Part shown: positions 48,339 to 61,359 of the stretch, one piece after another
Layout of the letters: every line of letters begins with the position of its first letter
How positions within the stretch are numbered: position 1 is the first letter of the stretch
From: Neurospora intermedia
Lineage: Eukaryota > Ascomycota > Sordariomycetes > Sordariales > Sordariaceae
Direction of reading: 5' to 3'
Length of the DNA stretch: 64,000 nt
Assembly (NCBI GenBank): GCA_037102815.1
Contig: BTPP01000004.1
Span: 1 to 64,000 of the forward strand
Made by a program: the position numbers and the translations under genes
The notes under the pieces: model-generated
Seen by the model: only the letters and a program-made list of their open reading frames with translations
Databases searched by the model: none
What the model was told of the DNA's origin: nothing

Positions 48339-51300
48339 ATGGACCGACACGACACCATGGACTTCACCAACGAGCCTCCCTCCAAGAAGCGCCGGTTCCT
48401 GGGCGACCAGGGTGATTCGGACCATGTCGTTGCCGGCCCCAGCTCGTCTCCCCAGTTCAGTGCTCCCCCGAGCTCACCACTCAGGAAGAAACTCCTCCAA
48501 GACCCAAACAATGAAGTCCAGTCACGAGTCTCCAAAGATGCGGACCACAATGACGACAATGACGACAATGACGACAACGACGACGACGACGAAGAACGCC
48601 CAAGATTCTTCACAGACGATGGCACCCTAACGCCCCACGCCGCGAAGATATGTGCTCCCTGGCTCAACGACATGCCCAAACCAGACCCCAGAAAAGGATA
48701 TTTCTTGAAAGACGTCGATACTCCGATCGCGACACCCCGGGACGTGGCACCCCCAGTGGTCGAGTCCCCCCAGCTGGCGTTCGACAAAGACACATTCGAA
48801 GCTTTTGTTGGCGAAAAGGTTGCGTCCGATATCCTCCACGTCATCAGCAAGAACTGCGGCAGCAACATCGAAAGAGCCGTCAACATGTACCTGGATGGAA
48901 CATGGAAAAAGCTGCACCGGGCGCCTCCAGTCAGAGTCAACTCGCATTCGTCCCTGGTTGTAGGAGGTCAGTCTCCCAAGAAATCATCAACATCGCAAGC
49001 ACGCTCGCGGTCGCACGCTCAAGCCCAACCACAGCCGCAATCGAACGCACCAACAAAGGTTCTCCCATCAATGCCAGAGGTCCGCTACGTCGGCGCATTT
49101 GGTGTTGAGGGATGGGCTACCAGAAGCGGGACAGGCCTCCTCAGACACGGTGACAGCGTCAAGATTGAGCGCCAAAAGATCCAACCACCCACCGTTGCAA
49201 GAAAAGGGCAGACCAAGCCTGGCACCCCGCAATCCATACCACGAGTCAGCGCGGCAGCTGCCAAACGTGTCGATGTCATAGTCCGCTTCAACGACGCCAG
49301 TGGCAGGGAACTCGGCCGTCTAGCCAAAGACACAGCCAACTGGGTGTCGACACTAATAGACCAGAACATCTGCAGATTCGAAGGCATCTGTGTTTACGCG
49401 CCCGAGCGATTACGAACGAACGAGACCGTCTTCTTGCAGCTCAAGTGCTACATGCTACGGTCTGCCTTCTTGGGGAGAACCCTCCAACTAGCCGACAATA
49501 GGGCTGCCGGGTTCCACGAGAAAGACGAGACAACAGAAGAGAAGGACCTGCGACTGAGACAAGTGGCGCTTGTCAGACTGTTTCAAGAGATCAACATTGT
49601 TCCGTCTCGAGGCAACGCCGCTGCCGCCAAGGACGCCAGGAAAGACCTTCTTGAAGCAGCAGATTCGGCCGAGAAGAAGGCGATGGACAAGGCCAAGGCT
49701 GGGGACCACAACACTAACGGATCAGCTTCTCCCTCCGAAGAGGCTGAAGAGGGCCAGGAACTCGAACAAGACCAACTCGACGCGCTGTACAAGAAGGCCC
49801 AATCCTTCGACTTTAGCACCCCCGAGGCTGAACCAGCTGATACCTTCGCCATGACCTTGCGTCCATACCAGAAGCAGTCGCTGTACTGGATGCTGGCCAA
49901 GGAGAAGAACCAGCGAACAGAAGACCGCGAAACATCCATGCATCCCCTATGGGAAGAGTACATGTGGCCGACCAAGGACCATGACGATAAGGACCTGCCT
50001 GTGGTTCCTGACCAACCTTGCTTCTACGTCAATCCATACTCTGGCGATCTGTCACTGGACTTCCCCAAACAAGAGCAGCATTGTCTTGGTGGAATCTTGG
50101 CGGACGAGATGGGACTTGGTGGGTTTGCCTTTTACCTTTTTTTTTTTTTTATCTCTTTGACCTGATCTCCAGCTCATAGTCATGTATTACAGGCAAAACC
50201 ATCCAGATGCTTTCCCTGATCCATTCTCACCGATCCGAAGTAGCCATCAAGGCGCGAAAGGCTGGCCCTACCTCGGTCAACAACCTCCCACGCCTACCAA
50301 CAGTCTCTGGACAGAAGACCACAATTGACGCACCGTGCACAACCCTTGTGGTTGCCCCCATGTCCTTGCTGGCGCAATGGCAAAGCGAAGCTGAGAATGC
50401 TTCCAAGGAGGGCACTTTCAAGACCATGATGTACTACGGGGCAGAAAAGAATGTCGATTTGGTGACCATGTGCTGCGAAGCCAACGCGGCCAACGCTCCA
50501 GACATGATCATCACCAGCTATGGAGTCGTCCTCTCCGAGTTTACCCAACTCACTACCAGGAATGGAGACAGACTCAGCAGCCGCGGGCTTTTCTCCCTTA
50601 ACTTCTTCCGTGTCATTCTGGACGAAGCACATAATATCAAGAACCGCCAAGCCAAGACCTCCCGCGCATGCTACGAAATCGCCGCCGAACACCGTTGGGT
50701 TCTCACCGGAACCCCCATTGTCAATCGCCTCGAAGACCTCTTCAGCCTTGTCCGCTTCCTACGCGTTGAGCCATGGAACAATTTTTCCTTCTGGCGGACC
50801 TTCATCACCGTCCCCTTTGAGTCCAAGAACTTTGTCCGCGCCTTAGACGTCGTTCAAACCGTCCTCGAACCGCTCGTCATGCGCCGCACCAAAGACATGA
50901 AGACCCCCGATGGCCAGTTCCTTGTTCCGCTTCCGCCCAAACACATCGAGATCGTCGAGATCGAACTCTCCGAGCCTGAAAGGGCAGTCTACGACTACGT
51001 CTTCAACCGCGCCAAGCGAACGTTCTTTGACAATATGCAGGCCGGCACCGTCATGAAGGCGTTTACCTCCATTTTTGCACAGATCTTGCGGCTCCGGCAG
51101 TCCTGCTGTCACCCTGTGCTTGTTCGCAACCAGGAGATCCTCGCTGATGAGGAGGAAGCCAATATGGCCGCTGACGTTGCGGCGGGGTTGGCAGACGATA
51201 TGGATCTCCAAACTCTGATCGAGCGCTTCACCGCCACCACAGACGACGCCTCCAAAACCAACAACAACTTCGGCGCTCACGTACTTGGACAGATCCGTGA

Positions 51301-52180
51301 CGAAGCAGTCAACGAATGCCCCATCTGCGCCGAAGAACCAATGATCGACCAGGCCGTGACAGGATGCTGGCATTCTGCGTGCAAGAAATGTCTGCTCGAC
51401 TATATCAAACACCAAACCGACCGTAACGAGGTCCCGCGGTGTTTCCAATGTCGCGAGCACATCAACATCCGCGACATCTTCGAAGTCATCCGCCACGATG
51501 ATGACCTGGAGACATCCTCTACCCCAGGGGCAAGTCCCGAGCCGCGCATCTCCCTACAACGCGTGGGCGCCAATGACTCCAGCGCCAAAATCGTCGCTCT
51601 AATCTCGCACCTCCGCACCTTGCGCCAAGAGCACCCCAAAATGAAGTCCCTAGTAATCTCCCAATTCACATCCTTTCTCTCGCTGATATCCTCCGCCCTC
51701 ACACGCCACAAAATCTCTTTTCTTCGGCTGGATGGGTCCATGTCCCAGAAGGCCCGCGCCGCTGTCCTTACCGAGTTTCAATCAACCAATAAGTTTTGCG
51801 TTTTGCTTCTCAGTCTCAAAGCGGGTGGTGTCGGGTTGAACCTGACCAGTGCCAAGAGGGTCTACATGATGGACCCGTGGTGGTCCTTTGCGGTGGAGGC
51901 GCAGGCGATTGATCGTGTGCATCGCATGGGGCAAGAGGATGAGGTGAGGGTTTATCGATTCATAGTGAAACAGAGTGTGGAAGTGAGGATGTTGCGGGTG
52001 CAGGAGAGGAAGAAGTTTATGTGAGTTTGTCCCCGATTAGTGACTTGATGCCATTGAGTGGAGGGAGGTAAAATGCTAACCTGACTTGACTGCAGAGCAA
52101 CATCACTGGGGATGATGTCAGACGAGGAAAAGAAGATGCAGAGGATCGAGGATATCAAGGAGCTGTTGAGCTCAGACTAA
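48339..52180 (+). CDS. Rad5-type SNF2 helicase / RING ubiquitin ligase, 1,230 aa
   Basis: Exons 48,339-50,118, 50,193-52,020 and 52,096-52,180 (introns of 74 and 75 nt). The N-terminus has a nuclear-type basic patch (PSKKRRF), an Asp/Asn run (HNDDNDDNDDNDDDDEE) and a UBA-like stretch near residues 150-190. HIRAN is at about 305-405 (KRVDVIVRFN...LQLKCYMLR). The SNF2 core starts at about 505. Walker A GLGKT spans the first splice junction (Lys about 595). DEAH is at 737-740. The RING finger begins at about 969 (CPICAEE...CWHSACKKCL...CFQCR) and lies between the helicase lobes as in Rad5. Motifs V-VI are GGVGLNLTSA and QAIDRVHRMGQ. Rad5 polyubiquitinates PCNA for error-free damage tolerance; the Neurospora homologue is called mus-41. 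Confidence 0.95.
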
Positions 52181-55100
52181 GCGTATCGATATGTATGCCG
52201 GATGTCAGGGGAAACTGCAATCCAATCCATTTTCGTTGTTAGGCGTCCCGAGGTCCTTTTCTTGCATGCAGCGGCGTCGGTATACTTACCTACCTATCTC
52301 GTACATAGGGCCATCTCAGGTCTTCATAGAGCAATAGAATCGCGCATACCAGAGCCCCAATTCCAACGTTGGCAGCAAGCAGGTCAAGCGACCCGGAGAT
52401 GTAGGTGACTCTACGACTACGGGGACAGCGTGGAAACTTTGGAAATCTGGATGGTCGGGTTGCTATGATTGTCGCCATCAAAGTTGACAAACCAAGGTTC
52501 CTTGTTCCTGACATTATTATTGAAACCTTGGACTTGAAACCTTTGACATTATACCTTGTGTTTACGCTTACTACGCACCCGAGCATCTCCAATATGCCTT
52601 GAAACTCAATTTCTAGGCAATGCCTGGATAGAGATATCCCAGAGGGACTCTAGCCGTCGTGTTTTCGAGTAGGCTTCAGCGGTACTCCCACACACTGTAT
52701 TCCAAGATATTCGGTGGGCTTAAAGGCTTGCATTTCGTTGTGCGGACTGGAGACGGGTATGCTTGACGTTCCGAAGCGCTGACCATAAACGTGGAAGGGG
52801 CACAGATGGGCGAAAAAGTTGATAATGCAATCCACATCAAGAACAGGTTCGAGGTACGACATGCATGGCGCCACTGGAAAATGAGCCAGGCCGTCTGGGA
52901 TTCCCTTTCGCTTGAAAGTGGTTCGTCAGTGTGCAGCAGCTCATGACCTTGGAGAAGATCGCTACAGCCAACGAAACGGCAACCAACAAACACATCAGTT
53001 AACGAAGAATCTTCCAGCTGGCGTCCGGTGGCGAGCCAAATCCTGCAGCGTGACAGGCGATGCAATTCCAGCTGTCCACCTTGCTCCGCTACAACCCGCC
53101 GGGCCGCCTTCAGTTGCATGCCACTCGGATCAGGCATATCCGGGTCAATCACCCGTCGGCTGCCGTTGGCAACAATTTGGGTGTCCTGCATGGCGGCCGT
53201 CGTTGGTGGCATGAGCCGCGTGCACGTCTGGTTGGGTGCCGTTGACGGACATGGGGACGTCGGTTGCCGTCGGGTGGCTGAAAGAAACATGTTCTGGAAG
53301 ACTTGTGGTCGCGCGGTGTAACGTTGGGGTCGTGATGACATTCGGTCCAAGGACGGAAACAAGACTTGATGGCAAGTTTCCAGTATGCCGTCAAGGTCCT
53401 CCTCGTAAGTTACGAATCAGGACACGAGCTCGGCTGCAGACGTGTCTCATGCTGGTGGTTCTCATGTGCGTGTCGACAGCGCGTACGGTATGTACCTTGC
53501 AGTCGTCACGAAATTGCGGTGTTTGGTTCGACGGTCGTGGCGGTCCTGCGGCTCTGCGGCTTTTGCGTTTACGTACTAGCAGCTTGCTTGCGCGGCTCGA
53601 CGCCGACAGCTTGACAAAATATCTGACAACAAGTGAGCAGTTAGCGTCGCATCCAGACCTCTTCGCTTGGTGGACGATGGGTCCTTTGTTTTGTTAGCCC
53701 CTTTTCTTGCCCTGTTGCCATGTCATTTGAGCTGGGATCCATCATCATTACTCGAGGGACATCGGATGTCGTTGAAATTCCAAAATTGCAGGTGCTTGCT
53801 TGAGCCGAATCACATGGACTTTTTCGAGGTTTCTTCGGTTACCCTCGGCTTGAGTTGTCAACCGCATCCCTTTTTGCTGCACTCACAAAAAAAAAAAAAA
53901 GAAAAAAAGAAACACAAGGACCTCGCTCGCCGAGCGGCGAGGAAGCCCCCTGAAAGAAATTTGTTCTTTTCCCTGCTCTGGTTTCCTGATTCGTGAAGGT
54001 CCTTTGAAGAGAGAGAAAAAAAAAAAAAAGGGTTGTTCGACTCTGCCCTACCGCGCCCTACCAAGCTGCCAACCGGACAAGGACCCCTCAGCCCGTGCAC
54101 TCGTTCCTGGCAGGGAGCGCGTAATCCACACATCAAAGCGGCGTGGGGCCTGAAAATAAAGTGCACTAAAAAATTGTTCGAAAAGCCTAACTCGATCCAC
54201 CAAAAAGGACCCACCTACATTCAGGGTTCCACTTGTGTACCTTTGTGTGGTGCCGTTTCCTGAACTTTTGTCGACGGTGAGGGTCGCGGTGAGACCGGTC
54301 GTTGGAGCACCGTAGCAGTGGCAGTAGGGAGACGAGCAGGGAGACGGTGGTCATCTGGTCTGAAGAGTTCTCAAATCCCACTTTTGCGATTTTCGATCTC
54401 GATCGTGCGTTTCGATTCGTGACGACTTTGTGGGTTCGCTCGTTTCGTCATTTCGAAGTGGAATCTTTTCTTCGATTCCCAGGATGAACGACTGGTCCGA
54501 GTTTCCTGCAAGTGTTTGTTGTACATATGTTGGCCTCACTTCGTGTGCATAGAGGTAGGTAGTCTCACCTTTTCCATTAACTCGAGGTTTTTGAGCCGCA
54601 AGAGCTGCAAGAGCCTCGATGCATAGGTATCTCTCATTGGACAGCACAAGACTAAACCCTCCCGCGACAAGATCTTCAGCACCTAATGACTTCACGGCTC
54701 AAGACTCAACAGTGTACAGCATCGGGTTGTCTTCCAAGACATGTCGTTGGAAGACTCGACGCCCTCCAAGACTGCATCCGGCTGTCTGGACCCGCTAGCC
54801 CCGTCACCCCCGGTTACGAACCCCGGCGGCCCCATGTTTCCCTTACGTTTTTGCGGAGGATTTCTCGGCGTGCCCCATCGCTGAGGCCCTGCACAGTCAT
54901 CGGCCGACTCCGAAATTCCTCTTTGCGGTTTTTCAGTGAGGGAGGGCGATGTTCAGGCACCGTTCGACCACGGACAGCCGATTCGACGCAGGTACAGTAC
55001 ACGTGTGGTGGTAACAACTATGTACGTAGGTAGCTGAGGAGTAATGGGACCCGGTGTCTGAAACGGGCCATTTGTAACCAAATGGGTGAGCATAAGGTGA

Positions 55101-58100
55101 GGTTTCACCGACTATTTCGGTCTTTGATGGAATGGAAAACTTCTTTTTGTAGCCCTGGGCCTGGCGAGCGGTGTTTCCGTGTCCCCAGACTTGAGTGAAT
55201 GCGGCAGCATTGAACACAAAGCGGGTTGTCGGACCGTGTCCGTTTCATTTCACCTCCAGTCCGTCGTCCGGGAAACGTGTGAGCTTGAAGCTATGTACAC
55301 TACCTACTACGTATTTACCTGATGTGCGCTGTCAATGAGCCGCGGCAATTATGTAACGTGAGTTTGGGGACTGACGACCGGAAGTCCATATGACGACCAG
55401 TCGCGGGTACGCACCCCATATCCCCATCAACGACGTGGTTGACGGTCGACCACAGTTGTTGCACAGTCTGGCCCGCCTTTGACTTTCACCAACTGATAAC
55501 CCCGCATGGGCCCATCTTCGAAGGTGAAGAGGAGTTACTGAGTTCATGAAACAAAGCAAAAGCAACAACAAACAACATGTGGACTACAATATCATTGTGT
55601 AATTTCTTGTGCATTTTGCGAGCTCTTTTGTGACTGACAGCCTGCAAGCAGTGTCTTCCGTTGTCACCACCAGTCATCAAGACCAGGTGGGAGTCACGAC
55701 AGGCCAGGCATTCTTGTCATCATCACCATTGGCTTTCAGTAAGCTTCCAGGAGTCACTTGCCGTGTGACACCACCACGGTCGTTGAAGGCGCAATATGTT
55801 TGGCCTGCCATGGGTGCTAAACGGCGGGCCATTAGGTAACAGATTAGCGGCCTGCATGCACTGCATGCGCTGGACATGTCGTTTTGGGTTTTGTGAGGCT
55901 CAACATTGGAAGCACTGCAGCTTTGTCACTATTGTCAACTTTGAGCTTTTCCGATGGGGGGCCTTGGGGCACAAATACCGTTTTTGTAATGAAACTGTAA
56001 AATACGTGTAGGTATCGCCAGACGTCCTAACGCTTTACCACAGTACGTTTTCCCAGTTCCACCCATCTGATGTGGTTCGGCGGGGTGTTGCTATTTCTGT
56101 CACTTTCCATGTTACAGTACTAGAAGTCTTCCAAAATGAACTTCACCACCCTACGTGTAAAAGAAGATGAGCGAGTTTGCGGTGTATACGGTGAAATCCC
56201 CGCTGTTTTCGAAACAGGAACCGGATGCAAAGGGATCTCGTGGATCTCCTTGGCCTACGGCGGTAGCCAGGGCCCACGAGAACCTCTTTGGGCAGCGGCA
56301 GCGTTCAGGCCTTCAGGGGCTCGACGTAAACCCCGTGGGAGAGTTTTGTCTCGCGAGTCGAGAGTCTCGGAAAGTGAATTCCTACTGTATCCGCTGATCC
56401 TTCTCGTCCTGTAGGGCTGTTGTGGCAGATCTCCTGTTCGTAGGGCTTCTGCGGTGAGCGCGAATCGACGCTGGAATATCCGGACAGCTCGGGCTCGGGA
56501 ATATCGGGGCATTCCTAACACGTGCAAGCGAGCGACAGCGACCAGAGGCTTTGTCAAGCGATGGAAATACCCAAGGTACTGTGTAGAGGTATGTCGTCGG
56601 CTCAAACGTACGGAACGCACAACGATCTTCCAAATAGACAAGGACGGGCATCTGCCAATCATGCCGTGCCCGTGGTGCTCGTGACGGGAAATGACAGCCG
56701 TATGGAAGTGTCGGGCAAGTAGACCGCAGTGGTGGTGTCAGTGTGGATATTGCGATCCCTAAGAATATCCTTAATAGAGGCATAAAAGAAAATAACAACC
56801 ATAACTATAACAATTGCACTGGAATCAAAACCGGCAAGGTATGGTCATTGTAGGTATACCACAACCATCTGAGTGTTATGGTTCGCAAGCATTATTAGAG
56901 GTACCGGACGCAACTGAGCAAGGACATCAGGTCCGGCAGTCTTGGCCTCGGTGGGTGAAGCACCGGGAAGAAGCTGCTTTTCCCCGGATTTCAGCCTGCT
57001 GAAACCTTAGGTACGTAATGGAAGCACCGGACGGAAAGCGGGCAGGGCGGGAATGGAAACACGTAACGAATAACCTCAAGGAAAAGAAAAGGGGGTGCTG
57101 CAGTCCAGCATATTGGTTGGTGTGTTCCAGATCTCCCCCGCCGCGTCCACCATTGCATTGACCTGAGTGAGGCCCATGTGCGGTGCCTGGTGGCCCTGAA
57201 TCGGTCTTGGCCGGCGGTAGGATCTCCATAAAGTCATTGTCGCGTCTTTCGGTCGAAACACCTCATCGAAACCAGAGAGCACTGAATTTCCATGGGGGGT
57301 ACGTATCTCTATGTAGAGGTACCTATAGGCTACCTGATGGAAGCTCCATTGAGACTGAATCTGTGGAATTTGTCAAAAACTGAAAGTCGTTGGCTGCCCA
57401 AACAAGGCAGGGGAGACCTCTACTACATAGTGGTGCCTGGTACCTGAGTACCTAGAGGTACGTGTACAGCCGTCAAGGTTCTGAAAATTCTTGAGCGGAG
57501 TGCCACCGTACCTCTAATGCTTGCCCCCGGTACTTGAAATTTCAATTGTGTCGTCAAGGACTTCTCCTACAGAAAACGGATGTACGGGTCGGCCTGCAAG
57601 TCCCATGTTATGTAGGCAAAAACTTGGAGGCTCACCCAGGGCAGGCACCTGTTAGCGCCACTTTCCAGGGCATCCGCGCCAGGGCTTCCAGCGGCTTTGG
57701 TTGGTGAGGATGAATCTGGAGAAAGAATTGAGCAGTCGGGCAACAACGACTTGCTGTCATTGTTGGGTTTACACGTGTACTTTTTGTAAGTTTCAAGAGG
57801 GTCACAGCTCAATTGAAGAACATGAACCGGCAAGGAAGAACCCCTTCACTTTATTTTGTGCTACGCAGTAGGTAGGTAAGGGAGATCACCCAAGGGCACA
57901 GCAGATCCGGTCAGATCCGCGTCGCACTCGTCAGGACGTCCTTGAGTTTGTACTTGCCAAAGTCTCTGTTGTAGCGGGAAAGACAGACTGAAATCAGAGG
58001 AAGGAAGTCGCCGCGATAGGTACCTTAGCCATAAAAACGCATGGGAAAGTTGACATGAGGTCTCGAACTAACAAACAAACCAGTACTGGACTGTACCTCT

Positions 58101-58940
58101 AAATTTGGATGGCGGGCCGGAGTCAGTCGAACATTGTGGGTTGAGGTGCAGTTGATGAAGGAAAGAATAACCTCTGTCGGTGCTCCACAACCAAGACATC
58201 GTGTGAAATTTTCATTTTTTTCATGTTAGCGCATTGCTGTCACGGTATGGTAATCTAGCAACTGGTCCCTTGAACAGTTTGAACTCTACAGTACTACCTA
58301 TGCATAGCTTATATGATGTTTGAACTGCCCTTGACACCTGGAAAAAGCCCCGGCTTACTGTAATCCCCCGGTTAATATGAAGACGGGAATAGCGGGAGCA
58401 TGAATCAGCCCTTTGCCGAAACACATTCCAAATTCCTTTTCGTCAAAGCTCCCCGCGCCATGACAAATTGCGGGTGAAGCTTGGATGAAAAGTACATGGT
58501 AGAAGTACCGTTCATGGTAACATACATGTTCTTACACTACATGGTCCATGGCTCCGGTGGGGTCCCGACGTCCGGTAGCAGATGCCGCGGAGAGCCCAGA
58601 CTGCGTACTACAATTGAGAGGCAAGTACCGCAGGTACAAGTGACTTTGGCAACAAGGGACAAACTGAAAGCGACCGAGGAAGAAGGAAACAAAGAGAAAA
58701 TGGAGCCACAAACCAGGGCGGCCTTGTTGTGCGTTAGCATGCCCGTGGTTGGGCCCAGATCCTGGCAGATCCTTGTGGTTCTTTTCGTGGTCCTTGTGAC
58801 ATGACACATAATTACTCGATGGAAATGCTCTTGACGGAGCATCCAATACTGCCCTGGATCCACATACCTTTTATAACCTCTTGATCCCTATGTCGTTTGT
58901 TCCTGGCCTTGCTTGTTGTGATCAGTTATCATTTGGTCTT
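52181..58940. other. Long gene-free stretch
   Basis: About 6.8 kb with no supported protein gene on either strand. The open frames are short (none above about 150 codons), overlap freely and show no motif. It has many short simple patches: an A-rich run at about 53,888-53,911, another at about 54,018-54,031, repeated 'ggtaggta' steps, and at least six TAGAGGTA/TACCTCTA octamers between 54,550 and 57,516. Non-coding transcripts cannot be excluded. Confidence 0.55.
58044..58093 (+). repeat. Dispersed inverted-repeat-element end (solo copy)
   Basis: Matches 24,741-24,796 and, in reverse, the left end of the element at 47,797. It ends ggactg directly before TA. A TACCTCTA octamer follows at 58,094-58,101. 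Confidence 0.6.
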
Positions 58941-59649
58941 CTCCTCTTATATACCCCTTTGCCTTAGTCACTATCGTCCCACTTGGCACTCACCCTCTTC
59001 ATCTTGTGTTTGCAACTGTCTCTGCCCAAGGTACGTACTCTAGTTATACTGCTGGTCTGGTACAACCAGAGACTCCCTCGACATTCGATCTGAGTATGTC
59101 ATTGGATTTCCATGTGGCGCCATACTGACTTGGACACTTTCTAGTGTTACGTCAATTTCACCCTCCAGCTCTTAAAGACACCATATATCTCACCCTCAAC
59201 GAACACTTGTCGAATCTCAGCTACTCGAGTCAGTCAAGGCCAGCACAACGAACAGACACTTCGTCCTTCCACATTGAAACGACGTCATTGCATTATTCAG
59301 ATTCCTGGAGGTTTTCTAGAACCCCCCTCAACGCCAACAAAGCAGGGCACCGTTGCTGCAATTTTTTTTTTTTTTTTTTGGTTTGGTGGACATTGGAGAC
59401 TCGGAAAGCACCGACACCAAGCTGGATTGGGAAAGGCTGGCGTACCCACGGCATACACAATTGGACCTAAAAAGATTCGACAGATCTTGTGACGATCGAA
59501 AGAAACAAAGGAAAAGGTAGCATTCGCGGGACGCAACATCAGCCGACCGACCCTTCGAGTGTCTTCTCGCAGCGAATCCCATCGCCCAACACAGGACCCG
59601 ACTTACAGCGCACCTTCCCCCGCATTGGCAGGGGTAAGCAACACCAACC
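58941..59649 (+). promoter_or_regulatory. Promoter and leader of the arrestin gene with a possible 5' UTR intron
   Basis: A TATA-like 'cttatatacccc' lies at about 58,946-58,957. An intron-like segment, 59,031-59,144, has donor GTACGT, a tactgac branch and acceptor TTTCTAG, all upstream of the ATG. A run of 18 T at 59,362-59,379 lies in the presumed leader. These are pattern calls; no transcript evidence. Confidence 0.4.
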
Positions 59650-61359
59650 ATGCCACACCGAGTTGTCGATTTCCTGAGGTCGTCGGCCAACACGCTTGAG
59701 TTCCAGGTCTCGACCTTTACAAAATCCGGCAAGACTTCCCGAAGGCGCGAGAGTCCGACGGGCGCTGCTCGCGTTGGTCACGGAAGCACAGAACGAGTTG
59801 CGTTCGCCTCGAGCGAAGAAGAAGACAGCAGCAACACAACGCCACCACGATCCATGTCTCCCCTGCTAAGGTCCAGCGATTCTTCAGATAGCGCACACAC
59901 CACCAGCACAGCGTCTAGCACTAACACGAGCAAAGAGGTCGTTAGCGCCAAGGACCACCACCACCACCACCACCACCATCACCACAAAGAAAAGGACCAC
60001 CACCACCACAGGATATCCTTCCCGGGCATGCACTTCGGCCGTTCCAACAAAGATGTGCACGCCAACACGCCCGCCTCTCTCGACTGGAAGCTCGAGTCGC
60101 CTCCAATCGTGCTCTACAATGACCCAGAATCATCCACGGGCGCGCTCGTCTCCGGCCAAATCTTTCTCAACATCAAGGACGACCACGACCTGCTAGACGT
60201 CGAGTCCATCAATGCCACACTGCAGATCCACGTCACACAAAAACGACCTTTCACTCACCACTGCCACGATTGCACCCACCAGTACACCGAGCTCAAGAAA
60301 TGGCAGTTCCTCGACCACCCTCTCGTCCTTGCCAAGGGGCAGCACTCCTTCCCCTTTTCCGTTTTACTTGACGGTCACCTACCAGCCAGCATGGACGGCC
60401 CTCTGGCCTCCATCGCCTACGAGTTTAAGGCCGAGGCTCTAACCAAGGTTAACGGCACTTTGCAGCCAGTCATCAAGCTCGAAAAGGTCCTCGACGTCAA
60501 GCGATCCCTCGCCACCTCTGAAGTGCCTCACCACAGCATCCGCGTCTTCCCTCCCACCAACATCAAGGCCAACGTGCACTACCCCCACCACATCCACCCC
60601 ACGGGCACCAACACGCTGCAGATCCGCCTGGATGGGATCGCTAGGCTCAACCCCAAGGTCGGCACGATGGAGTACTGGAAGCTCAAGAAGTTGACGTGGA
60701 GGCTCGAGGAGATCTCCAAGTCCCTGGCACCAGCATGCGAGAAGCACGCCCCCAAGCTTCCTGTCCCGCCCACCCCGGCAGAGGGCAGTGATAGCCAGCC
60801 TCAGCAACCAAAGGGCCTGCCGAGAACCGAGACCCGCATTATCGGCGAGAAGACCATTTTCTCTGGTTGGAAATCATCCTACTCTTCGGCTACCGATTCG
60901 CACATTGAGCTCGAACTCGACTACTTCATCTCCAAATCCCATGCCTCCCCCGCAGTGTGCGACACGCGATGGACCGCGCCCGGCACGTCCACGTCGCACG
61001 AGGTGTCACACCAGCTAATGGTCGAGATGGTGGTCAGCCAGGAGTGGGCGCCAGTGGGTAAGCCCAACTTGGTCACGCATACCGGCGTAGGCAGGATTCT
61101 CAGGATGCACTTCTCTTCTATCCTTACGGAGCGCGGAGGCATTGGTATCTCATGGGATAACGAGGCGCCGCCCATTTACCAGGACGTGCCCGAAAGTCCG
61201 CCAGCCTACTCGGAGCTGATGATGGCTGGTGAGTCGATGGACGGGGTGATGGAGAGTGACACGCTTATGTTGCCTAGCGGGCTGGGCAGTGCAGCTGGAA
61301 GTGGAAGGTCGAGCGCCGTGTCTAGCAGGAGGGGATCGGCTGAGATGCAGAGGAGGTGA
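59650..61359 (+). CDS. Alpha-arrestin (ART/ArtA-like trafficking adaptor), 569 aa
   Basis: Single exon. After a Ser/Thr-rich N-terminus comes a run of ten His, then KEKD and four more His. An arrestin-N-like sandwich starts near residue 140 (LESPPIVLYNDPESSTGALVSGQIFL, VESINATLQIHV, GQHSFPFSVLLDGHLPASM, ASIAYEFKAEA). An arrestin-C-like part follows (IRVFPPTNIK, NTLQIRLDGIARL, WRLEEISKS, HIELELDYFIS, HQLMVEMVVSQEW). Near the C-terminus two PPxY motifs stand close together (APPIYQDVPESPPAYSE), the binding sites for Rsp5/HulA-type ubiquitin ligases. Such adaptors mark plasma-membrane transporters for endocytosis. The Ser-rich tail (SSAVSSRRGS) is a likely phosphorylation region. The target is unknown. 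Confidence 0.9.
   Translation: MPHRVVDFLRSSANTLEFQVSTFTKSGKTSRRRESPTGAARVGHGSTERVAFASSEEEDSSNTTPPRSMSPLLRSSDSSDSAHTTSTASSTNTSKEVVSAKDHHHHHHHHHHKEKDHHHHRISFPGMHFGRSNKDVHANTPASLDWKLESPPIVLYNDPESSTGALVSGQIFLNIKDDHDLLDVESINATLQIHVTQKRPFTHHCHDCTHQYTELKKWQFLDHPLVLAKGQHSFPFSVLLDGHLPASMDGPLASIAYEFKAEALTKVNGTLQPVIKLEKVLDVKRSLATSEVPHHSIRVFPPTNIKANVHYPHHIHPTGTNTLQIRLDGIARLNPKVGTMEYWKLKKLTWRLEEISKSLAPACEKHAPKLPVPPTPAEGSDSQPQQPKGLPRTETRIIGEKTIFSGWKSSYSSATDSHIELELDYFISKSHASPAVCDTRWTAPGTSTSHEVSHQLMVEMVVSQEWAPVGKPNLVTHTGVGRILRMHFSSILTERGGIGISWDNEAPPIYQDVPESPPAYSELMMAGESMDGVMESDTLMLPSGLGSAAGSGRSSAVSSRRGSAEMQRR

Noticed and set aside
53236-53697. 153-codon open frame in the gene-free stretch
   Set aside because: Several equally long frames overlap it on both strands; no motif favours any of them.
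57101-57130. Possible left end (cagtccagcatattggttgg) for the repeat end at 58,044
   Set aside because: Only part of the terminus matches, with gaps; a 1-kb element is not supported.
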